64,000 nt of DNA from Luidia sarsii. Its lineage: Eukaryota; Echinodermata; Asteroidea; Paxillosida; Luidiidae. A program made the translations under genes and the position numbers. This document shows, piece after piece, positions 11,591 through 22,945 of this stretch; position 1 is the stretch's first letter, and each line of letters opens with the position of its first letter. The notes under the pieces were generated by a model. The model ran no database searches. It had not been told where the DNA came from and was given only the letters and a program-made list of their open reading frames with translations. Location: positions 14,569,249 to 14,633,248 of the forward strand of contig OX465111.1 in NCBI GenBank assembly GCA_949987565.1. The letters are read 5' to 3'.

Positions 11591-12176
11591 TGAACTCGGC
11601 TGGAGAACGGAACGCATGCGGCCAGTCGAGAACGGTGGCCCGACCAGCCACGGGCAAACGAACGGGCAATCCATCCCGGGTGGCCCCGGTGTTCGGGAGG
11701 AGAGCTCCCCGTCCAGGGCCTCGCCCACCGCCGGCCAACCGACTACCGTAATTGATTGCGTGCGCCTATAACCGCGATCGTGGATGTGGGGTTTCCGAGG
11801 AGGGGGATTCGATAACAACTCAGCGATGCCCTCAGCACAAATCTGTCCAATTTCCGTTCGGGGTGAATATACAGTCTTGAGAATCGGGGCTGGATCACTT
11901 TGACATATCGGTGTGTGTTGGTGGAGGGAGTGGAGGCGACCGTGTACAAGCTCAGGAAATTAGCCACAAGATGGAACGTCAGTCGCACCGCACAACCGAG
12001 ACAGCTGTGCGGTCAGTACAACCGATCTCTCCCATCTAGTGCGGGCCAGTGTGTGACGACCAACGATACTCAGCATGTGTACGTTTCATTACATATACCG
12101 TTCTGCAGCGCGTCAATATAGCGGGTGAAGTTCTACGCTTCTCGGGCAGACCGACGTTTAGACCCAGCATGGACTC

Positions 12177-12297
12177 AGGCCGTGTCCGAAACGGGCTTCC
12201 AGAGCTACGGCTAGGGCTATTGTCTTCGCATCTCCGTGTATTTCCAATAGGGGGGAGACCCAGACCTAGCTCTAGACGCCCGTTTCGGACACGGCCT
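12177..12297. mobile_element. 121-bp foldback/MITE-like element
   Basis: Perfect 20-bp terminal inverted repeats, AGGCCGTGTCCGAAACGGGC at 12177-12196 and its complement at 12278-12297, continue as imperfect pairing for about 15 bp more. I see no clear target-site duplication and no coding capacity. Confidence 0.7.
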
Positions 12298-14669
12298 AAC
12301 GCACCATCATCCATGGTCACATTATAGATGTGTGCCACAGTTGCAATGCGCGTCATACATGGTTCATTCATTTGGTAGACTCGTTTTGTGCACGGTATAT
12401 CCGTACATTAAATCTATATACTTTTTTGTGTACACATCATTAACGGGCACTTTTTTCGGCTTAAACACATTTTGTCCCTCGAGTACACTGCAGTTACGAT
12501 CAGTTTGGTTCACGCCCAAAGTGCCATTAGTTGGCGCACGGCTTCGTGATGTTGGCATGCGCGTGCATGGGCCTTAAAACTGACAGACCTGCGTGCAATG
12601 ACCCTTGCATTTACCCGCAGGGTCCCAACTTTTTATGGGGGGGGGGGTCGGTCTTACCAATCAATTCGAGGGAATCAACTGGCAAGGGCCGGAGGTCATG
12701 GCCGCCTTGTTATCCTCCACCATCTCTCCCTATGATACGACATGCCTGAAGTAGTTGGCCGTTACTTTTCGTACGCCCACGCCACATCTGAGACTGATGG
12801 AAGTCGGCATTCAATGATTGAACAATTGATCTTTCCTGACCGAAACGCCGAGGGACGCTGACATTCAAAATGGTTGCCCCCCCCCCAAGAACCCCCGCCC
12901 GCTCTAACGACCACTGTTTCTGCACACTCTTAATTCACTTTCACTGTATAAATTGCATTCGGACTTCATCACTGCGTCTTTTAGAAGACACATTGACGAG
13001 TGCTTTCTAGAAGTGCGTGTCTACCTAATGCAACCCAAGGGAGGGAGCGGTTTGTCTGAACGGCCCCTTCGGTAACGTGCGGCTATACAGGGTCGATCCG
13101 TGCGGTCGGCCGTTTTAATTACTCCGGCCACGCAGCGTGGCGGGGCCCGCCTCGGTTGATAGCTATTGACCCTTTGCAAACAGCTGCCATATGGGGCCTA
13201 TCAAGTGGTGCGTTATAGATGACGGCTAGCCGGCCGGCCGGCCGATCAAAGACGCCGAGGCGTGCGCGCACCCACTGCGGTGGTACACAGCCGCCCGACC
13301 GCGCGATGATTCTACCCTCGCATCCTCCATGCCGAGGACGCAGGCACGCTATGACTACAAGGCACGCTCGCATAGAAAAAAAAAAGGCAAGGTCAGTTCA
13401 CGCCACTTCGTGCGGCTTCGCGCCAAATTTTACACATTGACGCCGTCACGGCGCGTCTAAGAGGCAACAAACGACCGACGCATGGGCAGGATCGGGCGGT
13501 AACCGAAGGTCAAGTAACGGTTGACTTAATGATTAGGGGGGACTAAGTAATGGTTGGCTGGTCGTGTGAGGAGAACGTGTGCAGCGAAGTTCATGATCGA
13601 AGCCGTTTTCGCGAATCGGTGACGTACGAACATGGCAATTGCTCATTTATTTCTATATTAGTGACCAAGACCAAGGACATTAATATTGTTTAGACTATTA
13701 CAAACCTATCTCAATCCATTCCAAACTAAAAGTATATAATTTTTTTATAAACTGTCAAGCTCCAATCAAATTTAACATAATTTCGAATCAATGACGTCAT
13801 GACTATTCATGACACTGTGATGTAACTAGCCTGCGTTCGAGATGAATCCACACTGATATATTAGTCACTAAGCAAGCCTTGCTCTCAGAGGCCCAAACGG
13901 CGGATCAATGGACAACGCACAGCGTGTAGCCGCGAAGCAGAGGATTAGCACATGGACTACCTTGGCCCTAACCCTACCTTGGCCCTCTGAGGGCGCCCTG
14001 CAGGAATGACGTCATGCCCACGAGGTTTATGACAAACATTGTTTCGTCGGACGAATATCCAGCCGTGACGTCTCAACCCTCCCCGCAGCGCCGCCGTTCG
14101 CGGGCGCTATCGACCCGGGCCAACGTCAGAGAACGGCGTAAGCACACTGAATTTGCTTCAAGCAGGAGAAGCATGATGAAATCGGGGCTTCAGTGTGAGC
14201 ATCTGCTGAGCATGGAAGTCTTTCTCGCGATCACAGGATTACGCACCAGGGCCCAATTTCATAGCAAGATATGCTGCTTAGCATGAACATTTTGTCCTTG
14301 CTTAATTCAAGATTACCAGCCGTATGACTTGATGCTTCTTGTCCTCAATGTATATTCCAACCATGGGTGCTTAGCATGAAATACAAGCGGAACTTTGGCC
14401 GGCAACCAGACTTTATTTACCAAGGCTATTCATGCTTAAGCAGAAATGTTGGTGCCCAATCAGCTCTATGAAATCCACCCCAGATTGACCGCGATTACTT
14501 TCGACTTGAATTCCATCAGAAAACGAAAGTGAGTCTTCGGTTTGCAAGCTGACCCTGTGAATAGTTTGTGCTTAAGCAAATGTAGCCGCTGAAGCAGTTC
14601 CGTGAAGTTGGCTCCAGGTTGCCACCCCCAATTCCATGACAAGGCCCGTATAATTCAATAAGGGCTTGT

Positions 14670-14849
14670 CGTACTCGATGTAATAAGCACTGTGTGCTTG
14701 GTGCTTTGTCCGCTCGCCTGCTGCACACAAATATACAGGCAGCTCGGGCGAGATTCGAAATTTCGATCCCGCACGAGCTGCCTGATTTTTTTTCTTTCAA
14801 CACGCAATCGGGCAAAGCATTGAGCACACGGTGTTTATCACGTCGAGTA
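14670..14849. repeat. ~180-bp imperfect palindrome
   Basis: The left arm (GTACTCGATGTAATAAGCAC ... CAGGCAGCTCGGGCG) and right arm (GAGCTGCCTG ... GTCGAGTAGGGC) are complementary around ATTCGAAATTTCGAT at 14753-14767. Half-units occur singly at 21048-21140 and 32775-32885, so the palindrome is two head-to-head copies of a repeat. Confidence 0.75.
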
Positions 14850-15773
14850 GGGCAAACCTTCATCGAATTACATTCTCCTTCCTAGACGCTCGCATCGTAT
14901 TATATCTATATGAGGCTCGTATAACAAGAAGTGGTTAGCAATCGTGTCTCAATAAAGGGAGAACACTCATTCGAAGCAGGTCTTGGTGCTCTGGCAGCAC
15001 CGAAGAATTGATCGCCAACTTCTCGACAGACTGTCTGGAAAGATGGCGACACTCACGTGGGGTTATTACCCCTTGCACAGTGTCGCTTCGACCGTGCCTG
15101 TAATGAAATATAATTTAAGAAAAAAAAACGACCCCCGGAGGACCTATGTGACTCCCAAGTGTCTCCGAGGAGTGCTCAGAGCAAGAACGTGTAACTGAAG
15201 ATCTCCACCCACGGGTGCCACCGGGACCCATTTGGGAGCCATCTTAAACACAGTTCCGCCGGACTGCACGCATAGCCTATGAGTCACCGACCTATGGCTA
15301 GGAAACTGACAAGTGTATGTCAACAAAAAGAAAGTATTGAAACCTACGGGCCCAACACACGTGAAACGATGCATAGGCGACCTGCTCAAAGCAATCACGG
15401 AGTGGAAAATGTTACCCCCTTTTCAATTTTCCAGAAAATGTTCGTGCACATTGTGACGGATTGTCTATAAGTGCATGCACAATGGTCTTGTAGTCATTTG
15501 TTTGCATGTATCAGCGTTACCAGCCTCTACAAACTGACCAACCCACATAACCATTCGCAGTGTGCACAGAGAAAAACAATGTAAAGACAAGGAGTCTTTT
15601 GATATTACGATCTTGAGTACGGTTAGTCACGCCCATGACGGGATGAAGGTCACTGGCGAGTTAAAAAGCACCGCTGGTATGCACGCAGCCCTGACCACCT
15701 TCAGCTTCAACCCATCCCCCACCAATCACCGCACAGGCCCGTGGGTACACTGCTGTGCGCCAAATCGACCAGC

Positions 15774-15777
15774 CAGA

Positions 15778-15819
<42 letters not shown>

Positions 15820-15872
15820 ACCAGCCAACCAGCCAGCCAACCAGCCAGCCAGCCAACCAGCCAACCAGCCAA

Positions 15873-15905
<33 letters not shown>

Positions 15906-15936
15906 CAGCCAGCCAGCCAGCCAACCAGCCAACCAA

Positions 15937-15993
<57 letters not shown>

Positions 15994-16060
15994 CAACCAG
16001 CCAACCAGCCAACCAGCCAACCAGCCAACCAACCAGCCAGCCAGCCAGCCAGCCAGCCAA

Positions 16061-16091
<31 letters not shown>

Positions 16092-16140
16092 ACCAGCCAG
16101 CCAACCAGCCAGCCAGCCAACCAGCCAACCAGCCAACCAA

Positions 16141-16219
<79 letters not shown>

Positions 16220-16292
16220 ACCAGCCAACCAGCCAGCCGGCCAGCCAACCAGCCAGCCAGCCAGCCAACCAGCCAGCCAGTCAGCCAGCCAG
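15774..16292 (+). repeat. CCAG/CCAA tetranucleotide array
   Basis: About 520 bp of CCAG with interspersed CCAA and rare TCAG units. Translations are SQPA-like repeats on the plus strand and LAGW on the minus strand; several overlapping frames of up to 259 codons are artefacts of the array. Confidence 0.95.
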
Positions 16293-17001
16293 GACCGACG
16301 GCATCCGTGCCACTGCGCAAATAGAGACTCGTAGTGTGTGATATAGCTGACGGTGCGGTATCACATTGGTGATGAACCAACACAAAGAAGAAAGGCTGAG
16401 CTTAGACCAGTCCTCACAAGGAAGGGAAAACGCACATTATAATGTTGCCAGCAAAGGAGATATTTGTCCCTGGAAAAGACACTGTTCATTTGGATCAGAA
16501 TGATCTGCAGAAAACCAGTATAAGCTTTGGTATAACAAGATTTACCACGCAGGCTTTGTTGTAACGATATAAATGTTTCGCACCCTTTCAATTCAAAATC
16601 GGACATCATACTGGGCAGGAAACAGTAATTTACAAGTGTTTTGATGATTAAACTAGTTGAACTGTAATTGTGTACAATACTGCGGGTGTGAGATGTATAG
16701 TTGACGAACTAAAGCAAAAAAACTGTATAGGTGGCCAAGATATGGCCAACGGGGTGACTTTCACAGAAAAACAGACGCTGGAAATCTTTTGGGTTGTCAA
16801 AACAGAAAAAAAGGAAGTCCAGATGTTCGTGGCCGAATAATGTGCCCGGCTGAGCAATTTGTGATGTGAGGGATGTCTACGTGGCATCGCTCCTTTAAAA
16901 AAAACACACAAGCCGTGCCAGCCTTTTGCTATGCCAGACCACGGCTATACGGGCGGTCCCTAAAACCGGACACAGCGCGTGGGCGCGGCGCCTGCACTTA
17001 C

Positions 17002-17089
17002 TCTTGCCAAGGAAATACTTGAAGTACCATCTCGTCTGATACTCGGGATTCTCCAGGTGGATGTCTGTTCCGGTGGCCATGTTGGACAT
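17002..17089 (-). CDS. GARNL3: GARNL3-like exon C (HLENPEY...RWYFKYFLGK)
   Basis: The donor AAGA|GTAAGT is strong. From the acceptor CTATACTTAG the exon reads MSNMATGTDIHLENPEYQTR and then WYFKYFLGK plus one base. TDIHLENPEY and TRWYFKYFLGK are among the most conserved stretches I know in GARNL3 and make this the most diagnostic exon in the window. It joins exon B in phase 0 and exon D in phase 1. A second AG at 17065-17066 (GGAACAG|AC) would shorten the exon to 63 nt and accept a phase-1 upstream exon. Upstream of the acceptor the intron is an almost pure pyrimidine tract of over 500 nt on this strand. The first Met codon need not be a start; it is read through in the spliced frame. Confidence 0.85.
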
Positions 17090-17103
17090 CTAAGTATAGG
17101 GCA

Positions 17104-17635
17104 GTGAGAGAGGAGAGAGAGGAGAGAGAGAAGAGAGGGAGAGGGGAAGAGAGGAAGAGAGGAAGAGAGGGAGAGAGGGAGAGAGAGAGGGAGAGAGGGG
17201 AAGAGAGGGAGAGAAGGAGAGAGAGAGAAGAGAGGGAGAGGGGAAGAGAGGAAGAGAGGAAGAGAGGGAGAGAGGGAGAGAGGGAGAGAGGGAGAGAGGG
17301 ATAGGGAGAGAGGAAGCGAGGAAGAGAGGGAGAGAGGGAGACAAAGAGAGGGGAGAGAGAGGGGGAGAGGGGGAGAGGGAGAGGGAGAGGGAGAGAGGAG
17401 GAGAGGAAGAGAGAGAGGGAGAGAGAGAGGGAGGGAGGGAAGAGAGGGAGAGAGGGGAGAAGGAGATGGGGAAAGAGGGAGAAGGAGAGATAGGAAGAGA
17501 GGAAGAGAGGAAGAGAGGAAGAGTAGGAGAGGAGGAGAGAGAGAGAGGGAGGAAGGGAGAAAGTGAGATTGGGAGAGGAAGCGGTGAAGAAAGAGAGGAA
17601 AGCGAGAGAGGGGAAGGAGAGAAAAAAGAGTCATA
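17104..17635 (-). repeat. purine array (pyrimidine on minus strand) abutting exon C acceptor
   Basis: About 530 bp of GAGAGG/GGAAGA words on the plus strand. On the coding (minus) strand it is an unbroken CT tract that ends about 15 nt before the exon C splice acceptor. The 3' plus-strand flank (17630-17700) matches that of the 3720-4175 array. Confidence 0.92.
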
Positions 17636-18659
17636 ATACAGAGTCAGCCACGTCTTCGGTAGCATCAATCAGTTCTCTTGAAGCAAGAGCTACCTGGACT
17701 TACTGGGAAAATAAAAGGAATCGGTAAGATGACAGGCAGCTCTCCTCCCTTCGGGCGAGGAATTCAATAACTTTAACACTCGATGGGAAAAGCCCTTCTC
17801 ATCAACGCGGGCAATGAACGAAGGTGGCTTCATCATTTTAGAGGGTGTTATGTCTGGCGGGGGAGGGGGTTGGAAAGACATACCGCGTTCCAATCACATG
17901 ATTAAGCCATGCGCACGACTTTTAGAGATGTGGCAGGATTACTTCTCTCTCAGATGCAGCCGAATCGCTTAAGAATTGCAATTATTATTTTTTGTCCGGG
18001 TGGAGGTACGGTATAAGTGAACCGGAGTGGTGCAGAATTAGTTTGAAGTGAGCATTAGTTTGAATAAGTTTCCCAAAGCCACAGCCACTGCGATTGGCTG
18101 TGTTTGGAACGCAGCCTCTGCACCCTTCCCAGCTTACTGGCTACGACTTCAAATTGCACACAAGGCAATGGAGGCCGCTGGCTGTAACCGTGCCCTCTAT
18201 AGACGTCCGTGGCATTTGCGACCATCGCCGGTGAGTTCGCACACGGCGTCTCAATTGGCGCACTTTAGACTGGCGTCGCTTCATCCGGTCTGACTTTCGA
18301 CCCTTTTTTTGTGTCACTCTCTTTCTCTGCTGGAATCTGTCGACTCGAGAGAGCAGAGTCAATTTATTTTCGATCTAACCCCTCAACCCCGAGGGTTGTA
18401 CTCCCTGGCCGGCCAGACGACCGATTGGGTGGAGGGTGCAATAAGCCCGCTCCCGTAGGGGCCATACAAAAGCGCACTTTCATCTCATTATTGACACAAG
18501 CGACGACTCAAGTGCCCTGATTACAGTCGACGTATTAATTCACACTAAAACTGCGTGTATATACAATAATATCGTTTTACGGTTTAAACGCGTACAATGT
18601 GTATGCCCACAATAATGGCACATTAAAAAATTATAAACTAAATGTATTAGGATTTTCGA

Positions 18660-18750
18660 AAATTAGGAGGGCCTGACTTTCCATCGTAGCAGGACCCTTC
18701 CGAAAGGAAGAATCTGCCTTTGAGGAAGGTCTTTCTGGCCCTCCTAATTT
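18660..18750. mobile_element. small inverted-repeat element of the GACGTTTCGAT / GGACCTTTCTC family
   Basis: The 14-bp inverted repeat AAATTAGGAGGGCC (18660-18673 and 18737-18750) encloses CTGACTTTCCATCGTAGCAG and GACCCTTCCGAAAGG. Related copies are at 22889-22945, 23621-23665, 31915-32060, 40010-40130, 53385-53500, 54955-55025 and partly 61345-61480. Confidence 0.65.
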
Positions 18751-19811
18751 GTTAAATTTGCATTTGGTCATTTTAGTTAGTAAGCAATTTGCAACATTTG
18801 TAAATAATTATGACAACGAAAAATATACGATTCTTAAAGATACGCAGTAGCAAAGAGTGCACAATACTGAAGGCATTCAATAGTAAAAGAACAGAATGGT
18901 ACAAGGAAAGAATAATTAAGTTATAAAATGCTGGTAAAAAAACACTTTAATTCACAATACGAGCCCATTTTCCTGAGGGAAACAATCTACAGCGTTTGCT
19001 TACGTATTCCAGCCTGTATTGATGTTTTAAAGCGGCATTTTTTTATTACATCATTAATGTTCAGAAGTATTGATTTGAGCGTCCCACAGCTGTGCTCTTT
19101 CATATGGATATTGCATGAAGACAAAATCGGTTAATGTGTACCAGTGTGGATGTGTACCACGGAGTGTAACACACAGGAGTTCCTCAACGCACGCATGCGA
19201 CTTATAGGAATCGGAGCGATTGATGTGCTGTACTTGCTGTTTCATGTTCGAGCGGAAATTACATTTCAATCCATCAAAGAGTGCTCGACCCATGCGGAAA
19301 TTCTCTTTGAAAAAACGAAGAAGAAGAAGTAAATCACATAAGTGAAGGGTGAATTCGGCACTAGAACCACAATTATGCTTTTTTTGTTTACTGCCATTCT
19401 CCGTTGGACGCATTCTTTTATTGGGCTTTCCGACCTTATCAACTGGCCCACATTTCAACAGCGCGCGGAAAAAAAACAGAGGACGGGTAGCCGGCCCCAA
19501 AGATTGTTATTGCAGACACAACCACTATAGACTGGCTAGCTATACCATTAATCGCTCATCATAAATCACCTCCACTTATTCGGATTGCACCGTGGGGACC
19601 GTGCGAGCATGGGCCGCCCAGCGGGTGCTGTACGGTGTGGACACTGTGGTGAGGCATTACCTCGAACTTTAGTACAGAGAGAAGTTACGTACCCAGAGAG
19701 CCAACACAGCCAAAGTCGATGACTTATTTCGCTTTGGTTCATCAACGGTCATGGCCAACCGAATGTGAATATTTAACGAAGAACGAAAACTAAGAAACGA
19801 TTTTTTTTTTT

Positions 19812-19956
19812 CAAATGGTAAAGAAAACTTTGACTGGACCGGAACTTGAACCTGAGACATCTGCCCTGTAGCCATTTTAAGCCATCAAGCTCTTAGATGG
19901 TTGCCTTCCCCAAATAGTCATCAAGTGTCTGCCGGGGTGGGGGTGGGGGCGCCAGG
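19812..19956 (-). mobile_element. tRNA-like SINE copy 1
   Basis: The minus strand contains a B box GGTTCAAGTTCC (19841-19852), preceded by the head GCCCCCACCCC..GGCAGAC and the word CCATCTAAGAGC. The same head and body occur at 22605-22800. The A-box region is decayed. Confidence 0.65.
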
Positions 19957-20302
19957 ACTTTATGATGCTGGCTGAAATAGATCACAGAAGAGACTGCTTT
20001 CGTAAGGCTGGTCATGTAAGACCGATCCCAATCTAAACACTACAAACAGCGCAAACACACTTAGCGATGATCACGAAGGTCCTGGCCCATTTCAAACACG
20101 GATAGCGCCCTCTTGCGTCAGTCGTTTGAAACGAAAAAGAAACCCCCTTCCCCTCAATGTACTCAGAAAATAATTTTTCCTCCACACACAAAAAAGGCCG
20201 ACCGTTCCTCTCATCACAAAAAAAAAATGTCAACATCTCCGCGTCCCCGATTTCCCCTTTGAAATATTGATCGCGTTCATGTAGTCAGCGTGTCGCGCTA
20301 AC

Positions 20303-20354
20303 CTTTCCACATCCCGTCCCTTCCGTCCGGACAGTTGGGCATCTTTTCGTGTAA
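20303..20354 (-). CDS. GARNL3: possible GARNL3-like cassette exon (52 nt)
   Basis: This 52-nt segment has a good acceptor (CTTTCTTCCAG) and an acceptable donor (AAAG|GTTAGC) on the minus strand. In the frame set by exon B it encodes LHEKMPNCPDGRDGMWK plus one base. The GMWK end resembles the GTWRR stretch before TDVHLENPEY in vertebrate GARNL3. It is not a multiple of three. It keeps frame with exon C only if exon C starts at its second acceptor (17064), giving ...GMWK-D-IHLENPEY. If exon C starts at 17089, exon B joins it directly and this segment is skipped. It may be a genuine alternative exon or a chance splice-like match. Confidence 0.4.
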
Positions 20355-21047
20355 CTGGAAGAAAGAGACCCGATTAATATTCATAATAATTACAGAGCTG
20401 TGCAAGCAGCTGTCGAGGGGCGCACACCTTCAATGCATGTATTTGCCCCGCGTGGCTCCGTGTATGACCGCGCGTCAGTTTAATACGCGATAAATATTTC
20501 AGCTCTTGTTTCTGCTTCTTTCTTCGTTCGCCGTCGGCAAGATTTTTGTACGGCGGGCATTGACTGTGGGTCTTACACGTACTCGGGTTGGAACTCTGAA
20601 GGGGGGTGGACGGTACACGGAATGGCTAGGTACGGCAATGCATGTGCACTGTGCACTGGGTATTGCCAAAATAAGAAAAAACTAGGGGAACTTCTCTTCA
20701 TCATTTCAATTTGTGCCGGTCTCTATGGGTGCTGTGTCGAAATCGCGGTTTTCAGCAATTAGAGATCCAGCGGCCTTGATAAACTGCAGTGCATTTTTTT
20801 GACTTTCTTTTCCTAAAGAAAAAGAAAGATAGAGGGGAAAAAAATCCATGACCAACCGTGCCGTCACAATCATGTAAGCTATGGTCGCAGCCGGCCTCGC
20901 TCTGATATCCGGATTAGGCACGCTCTGACTGGCGTCGACCGATGCCATCGGAACTGCACGGCTTCCGGAACAAGGCCGCGTCACTTCCATTTGGCCGCAG
21001 ATGACGGGGGATGAGTTGCTGTCATCAGTTTGAAATTGGGTTTGAAA

Positions 21048-21140
21048 TTCAGTGAAGTATTCTATCCTCAGTGCTTTTGCCCGATTGCCTGCTGAAATAA
21101 ATCCAGGCAGCTCGGGCGGGATTCGAAGTCTTGCCCTTTC
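21048..21140. repeat. half-unit of the 14.7-kb palindrome repeat
   Basis: Contains AGTGCTTTTGCCCGATTGCC, then TGCTGAAATAAATCCAGG and CAGCTCGGGCGGGATTCGAA. This is one arm of the element seen head-to-head at 14670-14849. Confidence 0.65.
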
Positions 21141-22604
21141 TCCTCAATTCTACCTAGCCAATCACAAGGTGGCCGGAATATTGCGTGGAGTGCTGGCCGT
21201 TTTGCTACCTGCCTTGAGCACACGCAGTAAAAATGTCTCACGAGAGAAGCATGAGCATGCACTGCACAAGATCATTAAATGCAGCATCCATCTGACATTA
21301 ACTGTTCCTTTACGATTCCTTATGTGAGACCACGGAAGCTCGGGCTAAGACAAGGCCTATATAAGGCTAAGGCTTGGCACCAGTTTCCGACATCAGCTTT
21401 AAGAGTTGAATACATCTTTCTGCAAGAGATGTTGGCATCAGTCTTCGACTAGATAGTCTGTGTGGATGGAGAGGACACTGTTCCTCTCAGAGAACCCCCC
21501 CTAAGCATACATCGTGTATTTCAGGCTGTTGTGTGACGGGAAGAAGCCTTAGCCCTTAGCTGTGCCTACAGTCGTTGCTTCGAAGAGGATCCGGTGCACG
21601 CGTGCAGTTAATAATATGGAACGCTTCATTCCTTCTCTCGATCACACATTCTATCCAAACAATCGTGAACGAGTTGAATACACTTCCACCGCCCCGTCGA
21701 ATTGGATGCGATGGGAGTTTTTCTTTTTATTTACCACGCTGTATGTACCGACGGAAAACATTCAATATTTGCGGAGGCCGGCAGTGTAATTCCCCGCCGT
21801 GGAGACACCGCAGTTGAGACTGCCGGTGCCGCTGCGTCGATTACGATCGGAGGTCCGTCCCAGCAAGTGCAGTCGGCCCCATTTCCCTTCACTTGCCAGG
21901 GGGAAATCGCCATCAGTCAGGGACGACATAATAAAAAAACAACACACCCCTGCTCCTTTAGACGCGTTACCGCCATTGCCCGCCTCGAGGGAAAGACTAC
22001 GCATGTGACGTCACGACGCGCCTCCAAAGAAGGTCATCGCGCCACCTCTTGGTCAGAGCTGGACGGAGCTCGGTTGATTTTATCCGTGGTTCTTATCCTC
22101 TCTGGCCGCACTGTGGCCTGGGGCACTGTGCGCCGTAATTACGTCTATAGATGCGAGATGTTATTGTGAAAGAAAACATCTCTTGCGAGGAGACTAGTCG
22201 TTGGACTAACATGTTACCTGTGCGCATTACAGTGCCTCGCGCACTCTATAGTAAGGCAAAGCCGGAGTCGAATTCTTCCTGGAAACGCTCAGAGAGAAAT
22301 ACAGGCTTATACCAAGAGGCCTTTTCATGGGACGTTTTCTTCTGACACTTTGCTTTCTGTCATAAGATTATCTTCATTAGCCTGAGATGCTGAAGCGCTT
22401 CGATAAGTCTATGCAATTTTCCCCTGACTTTTACTGTGATATTTGTTTTCTTCACTAGGACTCGTTCAATCAAAATGAACATAATAATTATGATGATTAT
22501 TATTGCAAGAACGTATTGCAAGGAAAGTCTTTGGTAAAATCATTTGTCCAACGGTTTGTCTGATTTTTTTGTAATCAAACAATTAAAGGAATGATTTTTA
22601 AAAA

Positions 22605-22800
22605 TTGGCAAAGAAAACTTTGACTGGACTGGGACTTGAACCCGAGACCTCTGGACAAACGTACCAGTGCTCTTCCATCTGAGGTATCCAGCCCTTAGAT
22701 GGTGGCTTTCCCTAATAGTCAACTAGTCTTTGCCGGGGTGGGGGCGCCAGTCAGAAGCAATTCAACCATTAACTGCCGTATATCTCCAGGGATCGCACCC
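22605..22800 (-). mobile_element. tRNA-like SINE copy 2 (best preserved)
   Basis: On the minus strand an A-box-like TACCTCAGATGG (22676-22687) and a perfect B box GGGTTCAAGTCCC (22631-22643) lie about 35 bp apart. The 5' head GGCGCCCCCACCCCGGCAAA precedes them and a tail CAAAGTTTTCTTTGCC follows. The arrangement is that of a tRNA-derived SINE with a leader upstream of the tRNA module. Confidence 0.75.
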
Positions 22801-22888
22801 CAACAATTTTAGGAGATTGTAATTAGGAGTTGAGCTCTCTGCTGATCAATAGATCTTACCAGTAGATATTTTATATATCCCTTTACCT

Positions 22889-22945
22889 TTGAGAAAGGTC
22901 CTGCTATAGGATCGAAGCGTCAGGCCCTCTAACCTTTGAGATTAC
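22889..22945. repeat. GGCCTGAC/GGACCTTTCTC family fragment
   Basis: Reads TTTGAGAAAGGTCCTGCTAT then AGGATCGAAGCGTCAGGCCC, the reverse orientation of the 18660 copy. Confidence 0.65.

Larger units (their letters stand above)
8816..17001 (-). other. GARNL3-like intron between exons C and D
   Basis: An 8.2-kb intron. It holds a decayed stem-loop element (10191-10245), a 121-bp foldback element (12177-12297), TTCATAGAG-family fragments (10839-10915, 11380-11590, 14247-14480), a 180-bp palindrome (14670-14849) and the CCAG/CCAA array (15774-16292). Stretches 8900-10180, 12300-14000 and 16300-17000 look unique. They include a GC-rich patch at 13200-13320 with (GCCG)n, but no gene. Confidence 0.65.
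17065..20302 (-). other. GARNL3-like intron upstream of exon C
   Basis: A 3.2-kb intron (to 17090 if the first acceptor is used). Besides the purine array it holds a GGCCTGAC-family element with terminal inverted repeats (18660-18750) and a tRNA-like SINE (19812-19956). 17700-18600 and 18850-19800 show no recognisable feature. Confidence 0.55.

Noticed and set aside
15562..16341. 259-codon SQPA-repeat frame and the LAGW frames opposite
   Set aside because: They are CCAG/CCAA microsatellite translations on both strands.
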